Positions 1-9,498 are shown, counted from the stretch's first letter. The stretch is 64,000 nucleotides of DNA from Methylococcaceae bacterium UBA6146 (GCA_002422395.1 DIUY01000030.1:218125-282124), one strand, 5' to 3'. Made by a program: numbers and translations. Notes: generated from the letters alone by a model not told the origin.

Positions 1-63
1 TCAAAAGCGTTAGAATACCGTACAGTTGCTTAAATCTAAAGCGTCAATTTCAGGAGTTGAACC

Positions 64-549
64 ATGAATAAAAATAAACTTATTGCGGCCTATAGCCAAC
101 TTTTAGAGCATCTTCATGAAACCATGGAAGAAACCCTCCACTCGTTTGCTGAAGCCTTGGAAATTTCTAAGGAAAAAACCAGTAAGACCAGTGACTTGAC
201 GGACGAAGAACTGGAAAAAGTGTCAGGTTATGTCAAACGTGACATTGAATATGCCGCGCATGGCTTAACCGACAAAACAGACGCAGACTCCCTTTCGGAA
301 TGGTTTAAGTTTGATATTGAGCTGATTGAAAACTTCACTTTAGACGCTTTTTTAAGTGTTGCCGATAAAACCCGTATCGAGCTGGCCAAACTGCAACAAT
401 TAGCGGAAACGCATACCTATCACAGCGGCGAAATCACCAGTCCAGGCACTTTTATTTGCGATGAATGCGGCAAAGAAATCGCTTTTAAAACACCTAGCGA
501 AATCCCGGTATGCCCGAAATGTCACGCGACAACTTTTGTGCGTATCTAA
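64..549 (+). CDS. Zinc-ribbon protein of the DUF1451 (YbeL-like) type
   Basis: A 161-residue soluble protein. The N-terminal two thirds is acidic and predicted helical; the C-terminus ends in a rubredoxin-like zinc ribbon with two CxxC pairs (CDEC and CPKC, about residues 131-154). This architecture matches the YbeL/DUF1451 family of small bacterial zinc-ribbon proteins, whose function is not known. An AGGAG ribosome-binding site sits just before the ATG. The ParA-type ATPase starts 46 bases downstream on the same strand, so co-transcription is possible. No membrane segment or enzyme motif is visible. Confidence 0.8.
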   Translation: MNKNKLIAAYSQLLEHLHETMEETLHSFAEALEISKEKTSKTSDLTDEELEKVSGYVKRDIEYAAHGLTDKTDADSLSEWFKFDIELIENFTLDAFLSVADKTRIELAKLQQLAETHTYHSGEITSPGTFICDECGKEIAFKTPSEIPVCPKCHATTFVRI

Positions 550-595
550 ACAATAACAATAACGAATGTACCGTGCGATTTAACAGGAGCAGACT

Positions 596-1378
596 ATGCG
601 TAGAGTAATTTTTAATCAAAAAGGCGGGGTCGGTAAATCAACTATCACCTGTAATCTGGCTGCTATCAGCGCTATTGAAGGCAAGCGGACTCTAGTGATT
701 GATCTGGACATCCAAGGCAACTCTACACAATACCTGCTTGGCGCCAAGGTCACTGACAGCGATAAGACAATCGCCCATTTTTTTAAAGATTGCTTAAGCT
801 TGTCGCTGTTCGGTGGCAATAACACCGGTTCAGGATTGGAAAACCTGATTCACGAAACCCCCTTCCCGAACCTGTTTGTGCTGCCGTCACACCCTGAACT
901 TGAACCTTTGCAAGGCCGCTTGGAATCGCGTTTTAAAATCTTTAAATTAAAAGAAGCACTTGAAAAGCTACAGGATTTTGACAACATCTACATAGACACG
1001 CCGCCGATTTTAAACTTTTATAGCCAATCCGCGCTTATTGCCGCCGAAAAATGCCTAATTCCTTTTGACTGTGACACTTTTGCCAGAGAAGCCTTATACA
1101 CGTTGATGCAGGCGGTGGCAGAAGTCAAAGCTGACCATAACCAGGCGCTGGAAATTGAAGGCATCATTGTCAACCAATACCAAAAACAGGCGAACTTGCC
1201 TCGCCAACTCGTTGAAGAATTGATCGCTGAAGGGTTGCCGGTGCTTGCCGCGATGATCTCGCCTTCGGTAAAAGTCAGGGAATCGCATTCGGTTTCACAA
1301 CCATTAGTGCATTATTTGCCTGGCCATAAATTGAGTGACGAATTTCGTGCGTTGTATGCCGAAATCCATGACAAATGA
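596..1378 (+). CDS. ParA/MinD-family ATPase, orphan
   Basis: A 260-residue ParA-type P-loop ATPase. The deviant Walker A (KGGVGKST) lies at residues 9-16, and the switch region IYIDTPP is near residue 140. Such ATPases position DNA, protein complexes or organelles by ATP-dependent dimerisation. No ParB, parS-like cluster or replication gene is adjacent, so this is unlikely to be the chromosome partition system and its cargo cannot be named. It has a good AGGAG site and follows the zinc-ribbon gene. It is convergent with trmL, with a hairpin between them. Confidence 0.85.
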   Translation: MRRVIFNQKGGVGKSTITCNLAAISAIEGKRTLVIDLDIQGNSTQYLLGAKVTDSDKTIAHFFKDCLSLSLFGGNNTGSGLENLIHETPFPNLFVLPSHPELEPLQGRLESRFKIFKLKEALEKLQDFDNIYIDTPPILNFYSQSALIAAEKCLIPFDCDTFAREALYTLMQAVAEVKADHNQALEIEGIIVNQYQKQANLPRQLVEELIAEGLPVLAAMISPSVKVRESHSVSQPLVHYLPGHKLSDEFRALYAEIHDK

Positions 1379-1391
1379 CCCCGTCTAAAGT

Positions 1392-1423
1392 TTGTTAGGG
1401 TTGCCTGGTGGTATCCCTAACAA
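1392..1423. terminator. Hairpin between convergent parA-like gene and trmL
   Basis: Perfect 9-base arms (TTGTTAGGG and CCCTAACAA) enclose a 14-base loop. They lie between the stop codons of two convergent genes. There is no strong T tract on either side, so a shared bidirectional terminator is an inference from position. Confidence 0.5.
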
Positions 1424-1448
1424 TATGTTGCCAACAAAACTATTGCTG

Positions 1449-1922
1449 TTATTTGCTTAACGCCCCCGCAAAATCCAACTGCCGCCAGGCTTCATACAAA
1501 ACAATGGCAACCGTGTTCGACAAATTCAGACTACGGCTTTTGGCTTGCATAGGCAGATACAAACAATTGTCTGGGCCTACCTGCCCTAACACAACAGCCG
1601 GCAACCCTCTAGTTTCCGGGCCAAACAACAACGCATCTCCGGCTTTAAAACACACATCACTGACCTTATTTTCCCCTTTAGTGGTCAGTGCAAGCAGTCT
1701 GGACGGCTTAACTGCGCAAACAAATTCAGCCAAAGAATCATGCACTTGTAGTGCGACCCATTCATGATAATCAAGACCGGCGCGGCGCAATTTTTTATCA
1801 TCCAGAACAAAACCCAACGGTTTGATTAAGTGTAACTGCGCCCCAGTGTTCGCACAGAGCCGAATAATATTACCGGTATTGGCAGGTATTTCCGGCTCAT
1901 ATAAAACGATATGAAACATCAA
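1449..1922 (-). CDS. trmL: tRNA (cytidine/uridine-34-2'-O)-methyltransferase TrmL
   Basis: A 157-residue SPOUT-class methyltransferase that methylates the ribose of the wobble nucleotide in tRNA-Leu isoacceptors. It begins with the family signature (FHIVLYEPEIPANTGNIIRLC) and contains PLGF near residue 36, LRRAGLDYHEW, and the knot motif FGPETRGLP around residues 100-108. Length is typical of TrmL, which is a minimal SPOUT domain. It lies directly downstream of glgP on the same strand: glgP stops at the base after the trmL start, so translation is probably coupled. Confidence 0.93.
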   Translation of the reverse strand: MMFHIVLYEPEIPANTGNIIRLCANTGAQLHLIKPLGFVLDDKKLRRAGLDYHEWVALQVHDSLAEFVCAVKPSRLLALTTKGENKVSDVCFKAGDALLFGPETRGLPAVVLGQVGPDNCLYLPMQAKSRSLNLSNTVAIVLYEAWRQLDFAGALSK

Positions 1923-4430
1923 TCAGCATTTGTTATCTATGCTGACGGGGGTAAGCCCCCATATTTCATTATTGTATTCGCTGATAGTCCTGTCAGTAGA
2001 AAACTTGCCGCTACTTGCGCAATTTAAAATGCTCATTTTAGTCCAGCGCTCTGGGTCCCGATAGGCTATTTCCACCTGTTTTTGCGCCTTAACAAAACTG
2101 CCAAAATCAGCGACTGTCATCCAAGGATCCTGGGGGCTTTTGATTGAGCCTATAATAGAATCAAAAATACCTGGCTCAAACTGGTTAAAATGACCACATT
2201 CAAGTAGATTGACAACCCGTTGCAACTCTTCATCTTGGCTAATTATCTCCGCAGGATTGTAATGGCCCCTCATTTCTTCCACCTGATCTTCGGTTAAACC
2301 AAACAGGAAGAAATTTTCGTCACCGGCTTCTTCACGAATTTCAATATTGGCGCCATCCAATGTGCCAATTGTCAACGCACCGTTCATCATAAACTTCATA
2401 TTGCCGGTACCGGACGCTTCTTTGCCAGCCGTTGAAATCTGCTCCGACAAATCCGCGCCAGGACAGATTTTTTCCATTGCCGACACACGATAATTAGGCA
2501 AAAAAACTAATTTTAATTTATCACCTACATCAGGATCATTATTAATAACGTTGGCGACATTATTAATCAGTTTGATGATTCGTTTAGCCATGTAATAACC
2601 GGGTGCCGCCTTGCCGCCTATCAATACGCAGCGGTTTGTCCAGTTCTTGGTGTCGCCTCGTTTAATACGGTCATAAAGATGGATGACATGTAAGACGTTC
2701 AGCAATTGACGCTTATACTCGTGAATACGTTTCACCTGAATATCAAATAGGGCGTTGACGTCCAAATCAATGTCCAGCTCCTGCTTTTTAAAATTAACGA
2801 GTTTTTGTTTGGCGCTTTGCTTAACGTCACGCCAGCGTTTGCGGAATTTTTTATCATCGGCAAACGGCGCCAATTTTTGCAGTAAGGATAAATCCGTCAA
2901 CCAGCCATCGCCGATAGTATCAGTGATTAATGCCGCCAACTCAGGGTTACAGGAGGCCAGCCATCGGCGGGGAGTGACGCCATTTGTTTTGTTATTGAAT
3001 TTTTTCGGCCACAACTCATAAAAATCACAGAACAGACCTTGTTGCAGTAATTTTGAATGCAATTCAGCAACCCCATTAACAGAAAAACTGCCGACAATGG
3101 CAAGATAAGCCATTCTCACTTGCTGTACATTGCCTTCTTCGATTAACGACATGCGCCTTAACCGGTCTTTATCACCTGGCCAATGGGTTGAAACTTCCGC
3201 CATAAAATGGGCGTTTATTTCAAAGATTATTTCCATCAGGCGCGGCAAGAGTTGCTTGAACAAGTTGACTGACCAACGCTCTAGGGCTTCGGGCAATAAC
3301 GTATGGTTAGTGTAAGCCATCGTATTGCTGGTAATGTTCCAAGCTTTATCCCAGGGTAAACCGTACACGTCAATTAATAGGCGCATCAATTCCGCAACAG
3401 CGATACTCGGATGCGTATCGTTTAATTGAAAGCAGTTTTTCTTGGCAAAGTCTGAAAAATCATGACCGTGCTGATTAACCCAGTGCGTGATGACATCCTG
3501 CAAACTAGCAGAAGCCAATAAATATTGTTGACGCAACCGAAGGGTTTTGCCATTTTCGTTGGCGTCGTTGGGATACAGAACCATGGTGATATTTTCAGCG
3601 GTATTTTTTGCCGCAACAGCTTCCGCATAGTCACCAGCATTAAAATCCTCTAAATCAAATTCTTCTGTTGCTTCTGCTTTCCATAGCCGCAAAGTGTTGA
3701 CCGTGCCGTTTTGGTAACCTGGTATTGGCGTATCGTAAGGAATAGCGAGTACGTCATGGGTGTCTATCCAACACGTCCTTTCATTGCCGTTTTCATCAAT
3801 ATGCCTTTCGGTACGTCCGCTAAACTTGATTCTATAAGTATGTTCAGGACGTTCAATTTCCCAGATATTGCCGTTACGCAGCCAATGGTCTGGTTTTTCT
3901 ATTTGCTCGCCATTAACAATAGCTTGGCTGAACATGCCATATTCATAGCGTAACCCGTAACCGGTCACTGGCAATTGCAAAGTCGCACAGCTATCGATAA
4001 AACAAGCTGCCAACCGGCCTAAGCCGCCATTACCAAGCCCCGCATCGGGTTCACTTTCGATCAGTTCCTCCAGTTCCAGACCGATGTCATACATCATTTT
4101 TTTTACGGTGTCATCAACACCTAAATTGAGCATGGCATTGCTGAGTGTCCGCCCCATCAAAAACTCCATGGACAGGTAATAGGCACGTTTGCAATCCTGC
4201 TTTATATAGGCACTGTAAGTCTTTTTCCAGCGTTCTATCAGCCTGTCACTAATCGTTAGCGATAACGCCTCGTAAGCATAATGGGGCGAACGGCAAAACT
4301 CGTCCCTGCCCAGCCGATGGCTGTAATTGCGCTTGAAATCGCTTATCAAGTCAGTGACTTCCATACCTAAAGCAGGCAATGAAGTAAGGTCACATTTAGG
4401 TTTGCTTTTTTTAAATTGTATGTTGGGCAT
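1923..4430 (-). CDS. glgP: Glycogen/starch/alpha-glucan phosphorylase
   Basis: An 835-residue GT35 phosphorylase that releases glucose-1-phosphate from alpha-1,4-glucan using inorganic phosphate and pyridoxal phosphate. It shows the N-terminal YYLSMEFLMGR motif, the GNGGLGRLAACFIDS active-site segment, and the PLP lysine in EASGTGNMKFMMNG near residue 680. Length is normal for the family. Transcription continues into trmL. No other glycogen gene is in the window. The enzyme would feed stored glycogen into the sugar-phosphate pathways encoded nearby. Confidence 0.96.
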   Translation of the reverse strand: MPNIQFKKSKPKCDLTSLPALGMEVTDLISDFKRNYSHRLGRDEFCRSPHYAYEALSLTISDRLIERWKKTYSAYIKQDCKRAYYLSMEFLMGRTLSNAMLNLGVDDTVKKMMYDIGLELEELIESEPDAGLGNGGLGRLAACFIDSCATLQLPVTGYGLRYEYGMFSQAIVNGEQIEKPDHWLRNGNIWEIERPEHTYRIKFSGRTERHIDENGNERTCWIDTHDVLAIPYDTPIPGYQNGTVNTLRLWKAEATEEFDLEDFNAGDYAEAVAAKNTAENITMVLYPNDANENGKTLRLRQQYLLASASLQDVITHWVNQHGHDFSDFAKKNCFQLNDTHPSIAVAELMRLLIDVYGLPWDKAWNITSNTMAYTNHTLLPEALERWSVNLFKQLLPRLMEIIFEINAHFMAEVSTHWPGDKDRLRRMSLIEEGNVQQVRMAYLAIVGSFSVNGVAELHSKLLQQGLFCDFYELWPKKFNNKTNGVTPRRWLASCNPELAALITDTIGDGWLTDLSLLQKLAPFADDKKFRKRWRDVKQSAKQKLVNFKKQELDIDLDVNALFDIQVKRIHEYKRQLLNVLHVIHLYDRIKRGDTKNWTNRCVLIGGKAAPGYYMAKRIIKLINNVANVINNDPDVGDKLKLVFLPNYRVSAMEKICPGADLSEQISTAGKEASGTGNMKFMMNGALTIGTLDGANIEIREEAGDENFFLFGLTEDQVEEMRGHYNPAEIISQDEELQRVVNLLECGHFNQFEPGIFDSIIGSIKSPQDPWMTVADFGSFVKAQKQVEIAYRDPERWTKMSILNCASSGKFSTDRTISEYNNEIWGLTPVSIDNKC

Positions 4431-4498
4431 GTTTTTTCTTATTAATTAGATTTTTATTGGGTCGTTTATGGGCTTAAATCTGCACTGTTCTACTTTGG

Positions 4499-4984
4499 CT
4501 AATTAGCATTTAACTGCCGATAAGCGCCGCGATAGTACAAAATAGGCTCGCCTGTGCGGCAAATGCAATTTTGCACTTCACCAATGATTATCTTGTGTGT
4601 GCCCGCTTTTACTTTTTCAATAACTTTGCATTCAAGTGACATCAAACTGTCACTTAACATGGGCGTGCTATGATTACCGAATTCCCAAGCAGTATTTTCA
4701 AAGCGTTGCACCTGACTACTGCCGCCTGCAAATTGATTGGAAACTTCCTGCTGGCCTGCCGCTAAAACATTAACCGCAAAATATCCGCTTTCATCAATAC
4801 CTGCCCCTGTATCAGCAGCCTCGTTAATGCACACCAATATTTGTGGCGGTTCCACCGAGACACTGGAGAATGCGGTGACCGTCATGCCTTGAGTACCGAA
4901 TTTTTCAGAGTGCGTGGTTACGACAGTGACGCCGCTTGCCCATAGTTGCAATGCCTTTTTAAAATCATCAACGCTAACAGTCAT
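4499..4984 (-). CDS. Flavin reductase-like FMN-binding split-barrel protein
   Basis: A 161-residue protein of the flavin reductase domain family (HpaC/RutF type), which reduces FMN or FAD with NAD(P)H for a partner monooxygenase. Family hallmarks are LWASGVTVVTTH near the N-terminus, GMTVTAFSSVSVEPPQILVC, and the C-terminal GTHKIIIGEV and PILYYRGAYR. The partner enzyme is not nearby, so the biological role is open. Upstream lies a roughly 340-base gene-poor stretch; downstream is glgP on the same strand after 68 bases. Confidence 0.85.
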   Translation of the reverse strand: MTVSVDDFKKALQLWASGVTVVTTHSEKFGTQGMTVTAFSSVSVEPPQILVCINEAADTGAGIDESGYFAVNVLAAGQQEVSNQFAGGSSQVQRFENTAWEFGNHSTPMLSDSLMSLECKVIEKVKAGTHKIIIGEVQNCICRTGEPILYYRGAYRQLNAN

Positions 4985-5154
4985 GTTGTTTTCCAGTTAT
5001 TTGTTAAATTTAGGTGTCTTTTAATTGTACTGCCAAAACAGACATTGATTTAAAAGTATAACATGGACAATTTGCTTGGAACGTGTGTTTTAAGCCAGTA
5101 TGCGGCTTGATTGTAAAGTGGCGCGGCACTCGAAATATCTGTATAGCGAACGCC

Positions 5155-5191
5155 AAATAAAAAAGGCTAGGACGTTTGCCACCCCAGCCTA
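5155..5191 (-). terminator. Rho-independent terminator (minus strand)
   Basis: On the minus strand AGGCTGGG pairs with CCTAGCCT (one mismatch) and is followed by TTTTTTATTT. It would stop transcription coming from the small exported protein gene at 5326-5634, about 135 bases downstream of that gene and beyond repeat A1. Confidence 0.6.
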
Positions 5192-5226
5192 TTAAAAATT
5201 AATTTTACGTATACTTTAAAAAAACC

Positions 5227-5319
5227 GGTGGTGGTAAAAATGATAATGATATTTTGGAATCAAAAAAACATGTTTTTTGACTCCGCTGTCACTTAAGTAT
5301 TTGAATGTTTACCACTACC
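5227..5319 (+). repeat. Palindromic MITE-like repeat, family A copy 1 (complete)
   Basis: A 93-base element with near-inverted ends: GGTGGTGGTAAA at the left, TTTACCACTACC at the right. A central palindrome (TCAAAAAACATGTTTTTTGA with one extra A) lies inside. Related copies are at 41299-41369 (minus strand, internally deleted), 44107-44164 and 45667-45741. It is too short to encode a protein, so it would need an outside transposase to move. It fills most of the gap between the flavin reductase gene and the small exported protein gene, a 341-base gap that otherwise holds only the terminator. Confidence 0.75.
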
Positions 5320-5325
5320 AAAAAA

Positions 5326-5634
5326 CTAAGGGGTTGTTTTTTTTGCGTCGTGTTGGGCTTTTTGCTTAGCCCTTTGGGCTTTTAATTTCTCCTGAAACTC
5401 TTCGCTTTTTTTCTTGGCCGCCTCTTGACAACTTTTTAGGCCTACCGGGTCTTTAGCTACCTGTATGCAAGACAAATTAGCTTGGACCATTTGCATCCTT
5501 TCTTGCAAATTTGCTATTTGTTGGTCTTTAGACGCTTGAAATGCCGCCTGATTGGGTGCTGCCACAGACACCGAGGATACAAGCACTCCTGTAGCAAAAA
5601 TGATAGGAATAATAGAAAATTTGATAATGTACAT
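5326..5634 (-). CDS. Small exported protein, unknown function
   Basis: A 102-residue protein not assigned to a family. The first roughly 25 residues form a signal peptide (hydrophobic stretch ending in VSVAAP). The mature part is highly charged and predicted helical or coiled coil, with Lys/Gln/Ala-rich segments and two cysteines (SCIQ and SCQE, about residues 54 and 68) that could form a disulfide. It ends in a lysine-rich tail. It is probably periplasmic. It is monocistronic between icd and repeat A1. No function is proposed. Confidence 0.65.
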   Translation of the reverse strand: MYIIKFSIIPIIFATGVLVSSVSVAAPNQAAFQASKDQQIANLQERMQMVQANLSCIQVAKDPVGLKSCQEAAKKKSEEFQEKLKAQRAKQKAQHDAKKTTP

Positions 5635-5819
5635 TATGCCACCTAATAAATTTTAAAGTGAGGGAGGATAAACAAGGAAAATGTAGGTAAAAATAAACAG
5701 CAATAAATACCCTAGCTGACTTTTTTCTACTTGCCAAAATCTACTCCGTATTCTTTTTGATGTCAAAACTCATAAGCTGCGCCAATCAACAAGCCTATTA
5801 GGCTATCTATATGTGACGG

Positions 5820-7109
5820 TTATAAATTCCCTATCAACACATCAGCGAACTCACTGCACTTAACTTCGGTTGCCCCGTCCATTAAGCGGGCAAAATCATA
5901 AGTGACCCGCTTGCTGGCTATTGCCTTATCCATTGCGCTAATAATGGCATCAGCGGCTTCTGACCAACCCATATAACGCAACATCATTTCACCGGACAGG
6001 ATTAAGGAACCTGGATTGACTTTATCTAAGTTTGCGTATTTAGGGGCAGTGCCATGCGTCGCTTCAAAGACTGCCGTACCGGTTTGATAATTGATATTGC
6101 CACCCGGCGCAATGCCTATGCCGCCTACTTGTGCTGCCAACGCATCAGACAAATAATCGCCATTCAAGTTTAACGTGGCGATCACGTCAAAATCTTCAGG
6201 ACGGGTCAGCACTTGCTGAAGGGCAATGTCAGCAATCGCATCTTTAATTAAGATGCGTCCGCTCCCCAATGCATCGGCCTGTTCTTTATTTGCTGCGGCT
6301 TCTCCGGCCTCTGCGCGGGTTTTCTCCCATTGCAGCCAAGTATAGGTTTGCTCAGGATAGTCGCGTTCCGCCTGCTGATAAGCCCAGTTTCGAAAAGCGC
6401 CCTCAGTAAACTTCATGATATTGCCTTTATGCACTATCGTCACGCTTTTGCGCTGGTTAGCAATGGCATATTCAATCGCCGAGCGCATCAGACGCTCCGT
6501 GCCTTCTTGCGACACTGGTTTGATGCCTATGCCAGACGTTTTTGGAAAACGGATTTTACTGAATTGTTCAGGAAAGTTTTCCTGCAACAATCGCATAAAA
6601 CGTTTGTTGTCGTCGCTACCCTGCGCAAATTCCAAGCCCGCATAAATGTCTTCAGTATTTTCCCTAAAAATAACCATATCAACAGATTGTGGATGCTTGA
6701 CCGGTGACGGCACACCCTGAAACCATCTGACAGGACGTAAACACACATACATATCCAACAATTGCCGCAACGCCACATTTAACGAACGGATGCCGCCACC
6801 GACTGGGGTTGTTAAAGGCCCTTTAATTGAGACCAAATAATCCTTACATGCCTGAACAGTGGCGTCAGGCAACCAAGTGCCAAACAGGTTGTTGGCTTTT
6901 TCACCCGCATACACCTCCCGCCAGTGGATTTTCCGTTGCCCTGCATAGCTTTTGGCAACCGCCGCATCTAAAACCCGTACTGTGGCGCGCCAAATGTCGG
7001 GCCCCGTGCCATCACCTTCTATATAAGGGATAATCGGATGATTAGGCACGACAAGGTTGCCATTTTGCATGGTGATAGCACTGCCGTTGGTAAGTTCGGT
7101 ATTGGACAT
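5820..7109 (-). CDS. icd: NADP-dependent isocitrate dehydrogenase
   Basis: A 429-residue homodimeric Icd of the E. coli type, oxidatively decarboxylating isocitrate to 2-oxoglutarate. It shows PYIEGDGTGPDIW near residue 28 and GGIRSLNVALRQ near residue 105; the serine here corresponds to the one phosphorylated by AceK in E. coli. Metal-binding and cofactor regions follow (NLNGDYLSDALAAQVGG, then GTAVFEATHGTAPKYA). The KYANLDKVNP segment after the last motif is typical of NADP enzymes. It is the last gene of a minus-strand block after gnd, zwf and pgl, separated from pgl by 147 bases containing a strong hairpin. Confidence 0.96.
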   Translation of the reverse strand: MSNTELTNGSAITMQNGNLVVPNHPIIPYIEGDGTGPDIWRATVRVLDAAVAKSYAGQRKIHWREVYAGEKANNLFGTWLPDATVQACKDYLVSIKGPLTTPVGGGIRSLNVALRQLLDMYVCLRPVRWFQGVPSPVKHPQSVDMVIFRENTEDIYAGLEFAQGSDDNKRFMRLLQENFPEQFSKIRFPKTSGIGIKPVSQEGTERLMRSAIEYAIANQRKSVTIVHKGNIMKFTEGAFRNWAYQQAERDYPEQTYTWLQWEKTRAEAGEAAANKEQADALGSGRILIKDAIADIALQQVLTRPEDFDVIATLNLNGDYLSDALAAQVGGIGIAPGGNINYQTGTAVFEATHGTAPKYANLDKVNPGSLILSGEMMLRYMGWSEAADAIISAMDKAIASKRVTYDFARLMDGATEVKCSEFADVLIGNL

Positions 7110-7207
7110 GGCGAAATCTCTAACAGAATGGATTAAGGCTTAAAACTATACGCCACTTTTGCCAAAAGTACACTGCGCACAAAACGCTGCCGGTGGCAGA
7201 CTGATGA

Positions 7208-7233
7208 CTGCCAGTCCCTCAAAGGACTGGCAG
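7208..7233. other. Strong stem-loop between pgl and icd
   Basis: Perfect 10-base arms (CTGCCAGTCC and GGACTGGCAG) with a 6-base loop, 24 bases downstream of the pgl stop on the minus strand. No U tract follows. It could be a transcript-stabilising or attenuating hairpin that separates zwf-pgl from icd. Confidence 0.5.
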
Positions 7234-7256
7234 CCGTGCTGTCCGGCTTATTAACG

Positions 7257-7940
7257 CTATTCCTGATAAGCGCTACTATCGATATAAATATCAACCGGAT
7301 TTTCTGGCACGATATGGGCAATAGGTAAATCCTCCCCTGCCCGCCATGCCTTCACAATATCCTGCTTATTTGTGCCAGTAATCAAAAAGATAAGCTGTTG
7401 CGTATTGCTTAAGGCCTTTGCGCTGATAGAAACGCGCTCTGGCGGCGGCTTAGGTGAGTTATAGACCGCATGCACTAATTCATCCTCATTATGGATATGG
7501 CCAGGAAACAGGCTGGCAGTATGGCCGTCTTCCCCCATACCCAACAACACCATATCAAATGGCAGAGCCGCCGCAACGATGGGACGATAAAGCGCGGCGG
7601 ACTGTTCGCCGCCTAGCTCGGCAGGAATTGGGAAAACTTGTGTTGCCGGAATGGCCACTTTGCTTAACCAAACCCGCTCCGGTATGGCGCTGTTCCTATC
7701 GGCATGGTCAACAGGCAAACAACGCTCGTCGCCATAATAGATCACCCAGTTAGCCCAGTCCGCCTCGGCTGCGGCCAATAAACGGTAGACTTTTTCAGGT
7801 GTGGTCCCGCCTGCCAATACGAACTTGAATTTGCCCTGATCGGCAATGGCTTGTCCGGCCGCTTTAAGAATTTGTTGGCAGGCCGCAACGGCGACCTGAT
7901 CGGCAGTTTCTAATAGATGCCATCGGCTATTTTCTTGCAT
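7257..7940 (-). CDS. pgl: 6-phosphogluconolactonase
   Basis: A 227-residue DevB-type lactonase that hydrolyses 6-phosphogluconolactone to 6-phosphogluconate. Recognisable segments are KFVLAGGTTPEKVYRLL near residue 40, the YYGDERCLPVDHADRNS motif near residue 70, and LLGMGEDGHTASLFPG near residue 132. Its ATG begins at the base after the zwf stop codon, so the two are a translationally coupled pair that completes the oxidative branch with gnd upstream. Confidence 0.95.
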   Translation of the reverse strand: MQENSRWHLLETADQVAVAACQQILKAAGQAIADQGKFKFVLAGGTTPEKVYRLLAAAEADWANWVIYYGDERCLPVDHADRNSAIPERVWLSKVAIPATQVFPIPAELGGEQSAALYRPIVAAALPFDMVLLGMGEDGHTASLFPGHIHNEDELVHAVYNSPKPPPERVSISAKALSNTQQLIFLITGTNKQDIVKAWRAGEDLPIAHIVPENPVDIYIDSSAYQE

Positions 7941-9422
7941 TTATTTACACTCCGGTGTTAACGAACTACGCCAGGATTGGCTGTCCTTATCAAATAATCG
8001 GCTATCTTCAGGCCCCCAAGAACCGGCGGGGTAAGTGGCGATGTAATCACGTTCTATCGCCCAGGTTTGCAGGATAGGGTCCACAATCCGCCAGGCATAT
8101 TCCACTTCATCAAAGCGCAGGAATAACGAACGGTCACCTTTTAACACGTCCAGCAACAAGTCTTCATACGCATCAATCGCTTTTTCGTCTTGGTTGCGGA
8201 AACTGGCATCGAGGCTGCTGGTGCGGGTGGTCATTTCCAGGCCCGGTTCCTTAACCGTCATTTCAATGCGGATACATTCTTCCGGCTGTATGCCCAGCAG
8301 CACCCAGTTGGGATTCATGCAGTGCACTTCAGTGTCGCGGAAAAATTGTAACGGCGGGTGGCGGAAACAAATTGAAATGGTGGATTGCGCTTTGGCCATG
8401 CGCTTGCCGGTGCGCAAATAAAACGGCACACCGCGCCACCGCCAGTTGTCAATATACAGCTTCATGGATGCATAGGTTTCAGTCGTGCTGTTAGCGGGTA
8501 TATTGGCTTCTTCCAAGTAGCCGTTGACTTTTTCATTATTTACATGGCCTTTGGTATATTGGCCTCGGAAAGCTTGGGCATGAACCGCTTCTTTAGGGAT
8601 GGGGCGTATGGACTTTAATACTTTGACTTTTTCATCCCGCAACGTTTCGGCTTCCATCGAGACAGGCGGCTCCATAGTGACCAGCGTCAATAATTGCAAC
8701 AAATGGCTTTGCAGCATATCGCGTAACGCCCCGGCGCTATTGTAATAATCGCCTCGCGTGTCTATGCCGATACTTTCAGAATGGGTGATTTGGATATGGT
8801 CTATGTAGTTGCGGTTCCATAGCGGTTCCAACATGACATTGGCAAACCGGAACACCAAGACATTCTGCACCATGCCTTTGCCCAGATAGTGGTCGATGCG
8901 ATAGATCTGCTCTTCAGTCAAATAGTGGCTGATGCGCTTTTGCAGCGCTTGCGCACTGTCCAAATCATAGCCAAACGGTTTTTCAATAATGACCCGCCGC
9001 CAGCCGCTGTCTTCATCAAACAAGTGGTTGTCGCTCAACATGCTCATGACCGGCCCAAAGTCGGCGGGGCTGATTGACAAATAGAACGCTATATTCCTGG
9101 AAAACCTTTTATCGTCGAGCGTGCTTGTCAACGTGGTATAACATTGCGCCTCGCTTAGATCGCCCTGGTGATAATGCAGCCTATCGCTGAAGCGCTTAAA
9201 AATGGCCTCGTCAAAATCATCCTTGGCTTTTACCTGAACCATTTCCCTGACTTCAGCCAGCCATTTTTGCTGATCCCAAGGCCTGCGGCCTATAGCGAGG
9301 ATACGCGTGCCCTCAGGAAGCCGATTGGCAACGTCAAGATGATACAAGGCGGGCATTAACTTAATGCGGGAGAGGTTGCCGGTGGCACCAAAAATAACAT
9401 AAGTACAGGGTTCGGCTTTCAT
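7941..9422 (-). CDS. zwf: Glucose-6-phosphate 1-dehydrogenase
   Basis: A 493-residue enzyme oxidising glucose-6-phosphate to the lactone with NAD(P)+. The N-terminal nucleotide-binding motif is IFGATGNLSRIKLMPAL. The catalytic signature RIDHYLGKGMVQN is near residue 177, preceded by the EKPFGYDL motif. Length is typical. In methanotrophs using the ribulose monophosphate cycle this enzyme with gnd oxidises formaldehyde-derived hexose phosphate to CO2 and supplies reductant (established pathway; its operation here is inferred). It overlaps nothing and is followed immediately by pgl. Confidence 0.97.
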   Translation of the reverse strand: MKAEPCTYVIFGATGNLSRIKLMPALYHLDVANRLPEGTRILAIGRRPWDQQKWLAEVREMVQVKAKDDFDEAIFKRFSDRLHYHQGDLSEAQCYTTLTSTLDDKRFSRNIAFYLSISPADFGPVMSMLSDNHLFDEDSGWRRVIIEKPFGYDLDSAQALQKRISHYLTEEQIYRIDHYLGKGMVQNVLVFRFANVMLEPLWNRNYIDHIQITHSESIGIDTRGDYYNSAGALRDMLQSHLLQLLTLVTMEPPVSMEAETLRDEKVKVLKSIRPIPKEAVHAQAFRGQYTKGHVNNEKVNGYLEEANIPANSTTETYASMKLYIDNWRWRGVPFYLRTGKRMAKAQSTISICFRHPPLQFFRDTEVHCMNPNWVLLGIQPEECIRIEMTVKEPGLEMTTRTSSLDASFRNQDEKAIDAYEDLLLDVLKGDRSLFLRFDEVEYAWRIVDPILQTWAIERDYIATYPAGSWGPEDSRLFDKDSQSWRSSLTPECK

Positions 9423-9498
9423 AAGATCCTGATGGGATGGAAGTTAAATAGGCAGTAGGCAAGCGGAACTTATAGCAACTTGACCTTTTAAGTCGGTA

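Noticed and set aside
596..1378. Chromosome partition locus (ParA with nearby origin)
   Set aside because: No parB, parS-like repeats or replication genes nearby; only an orphan ParA-type ATPase can be supported.
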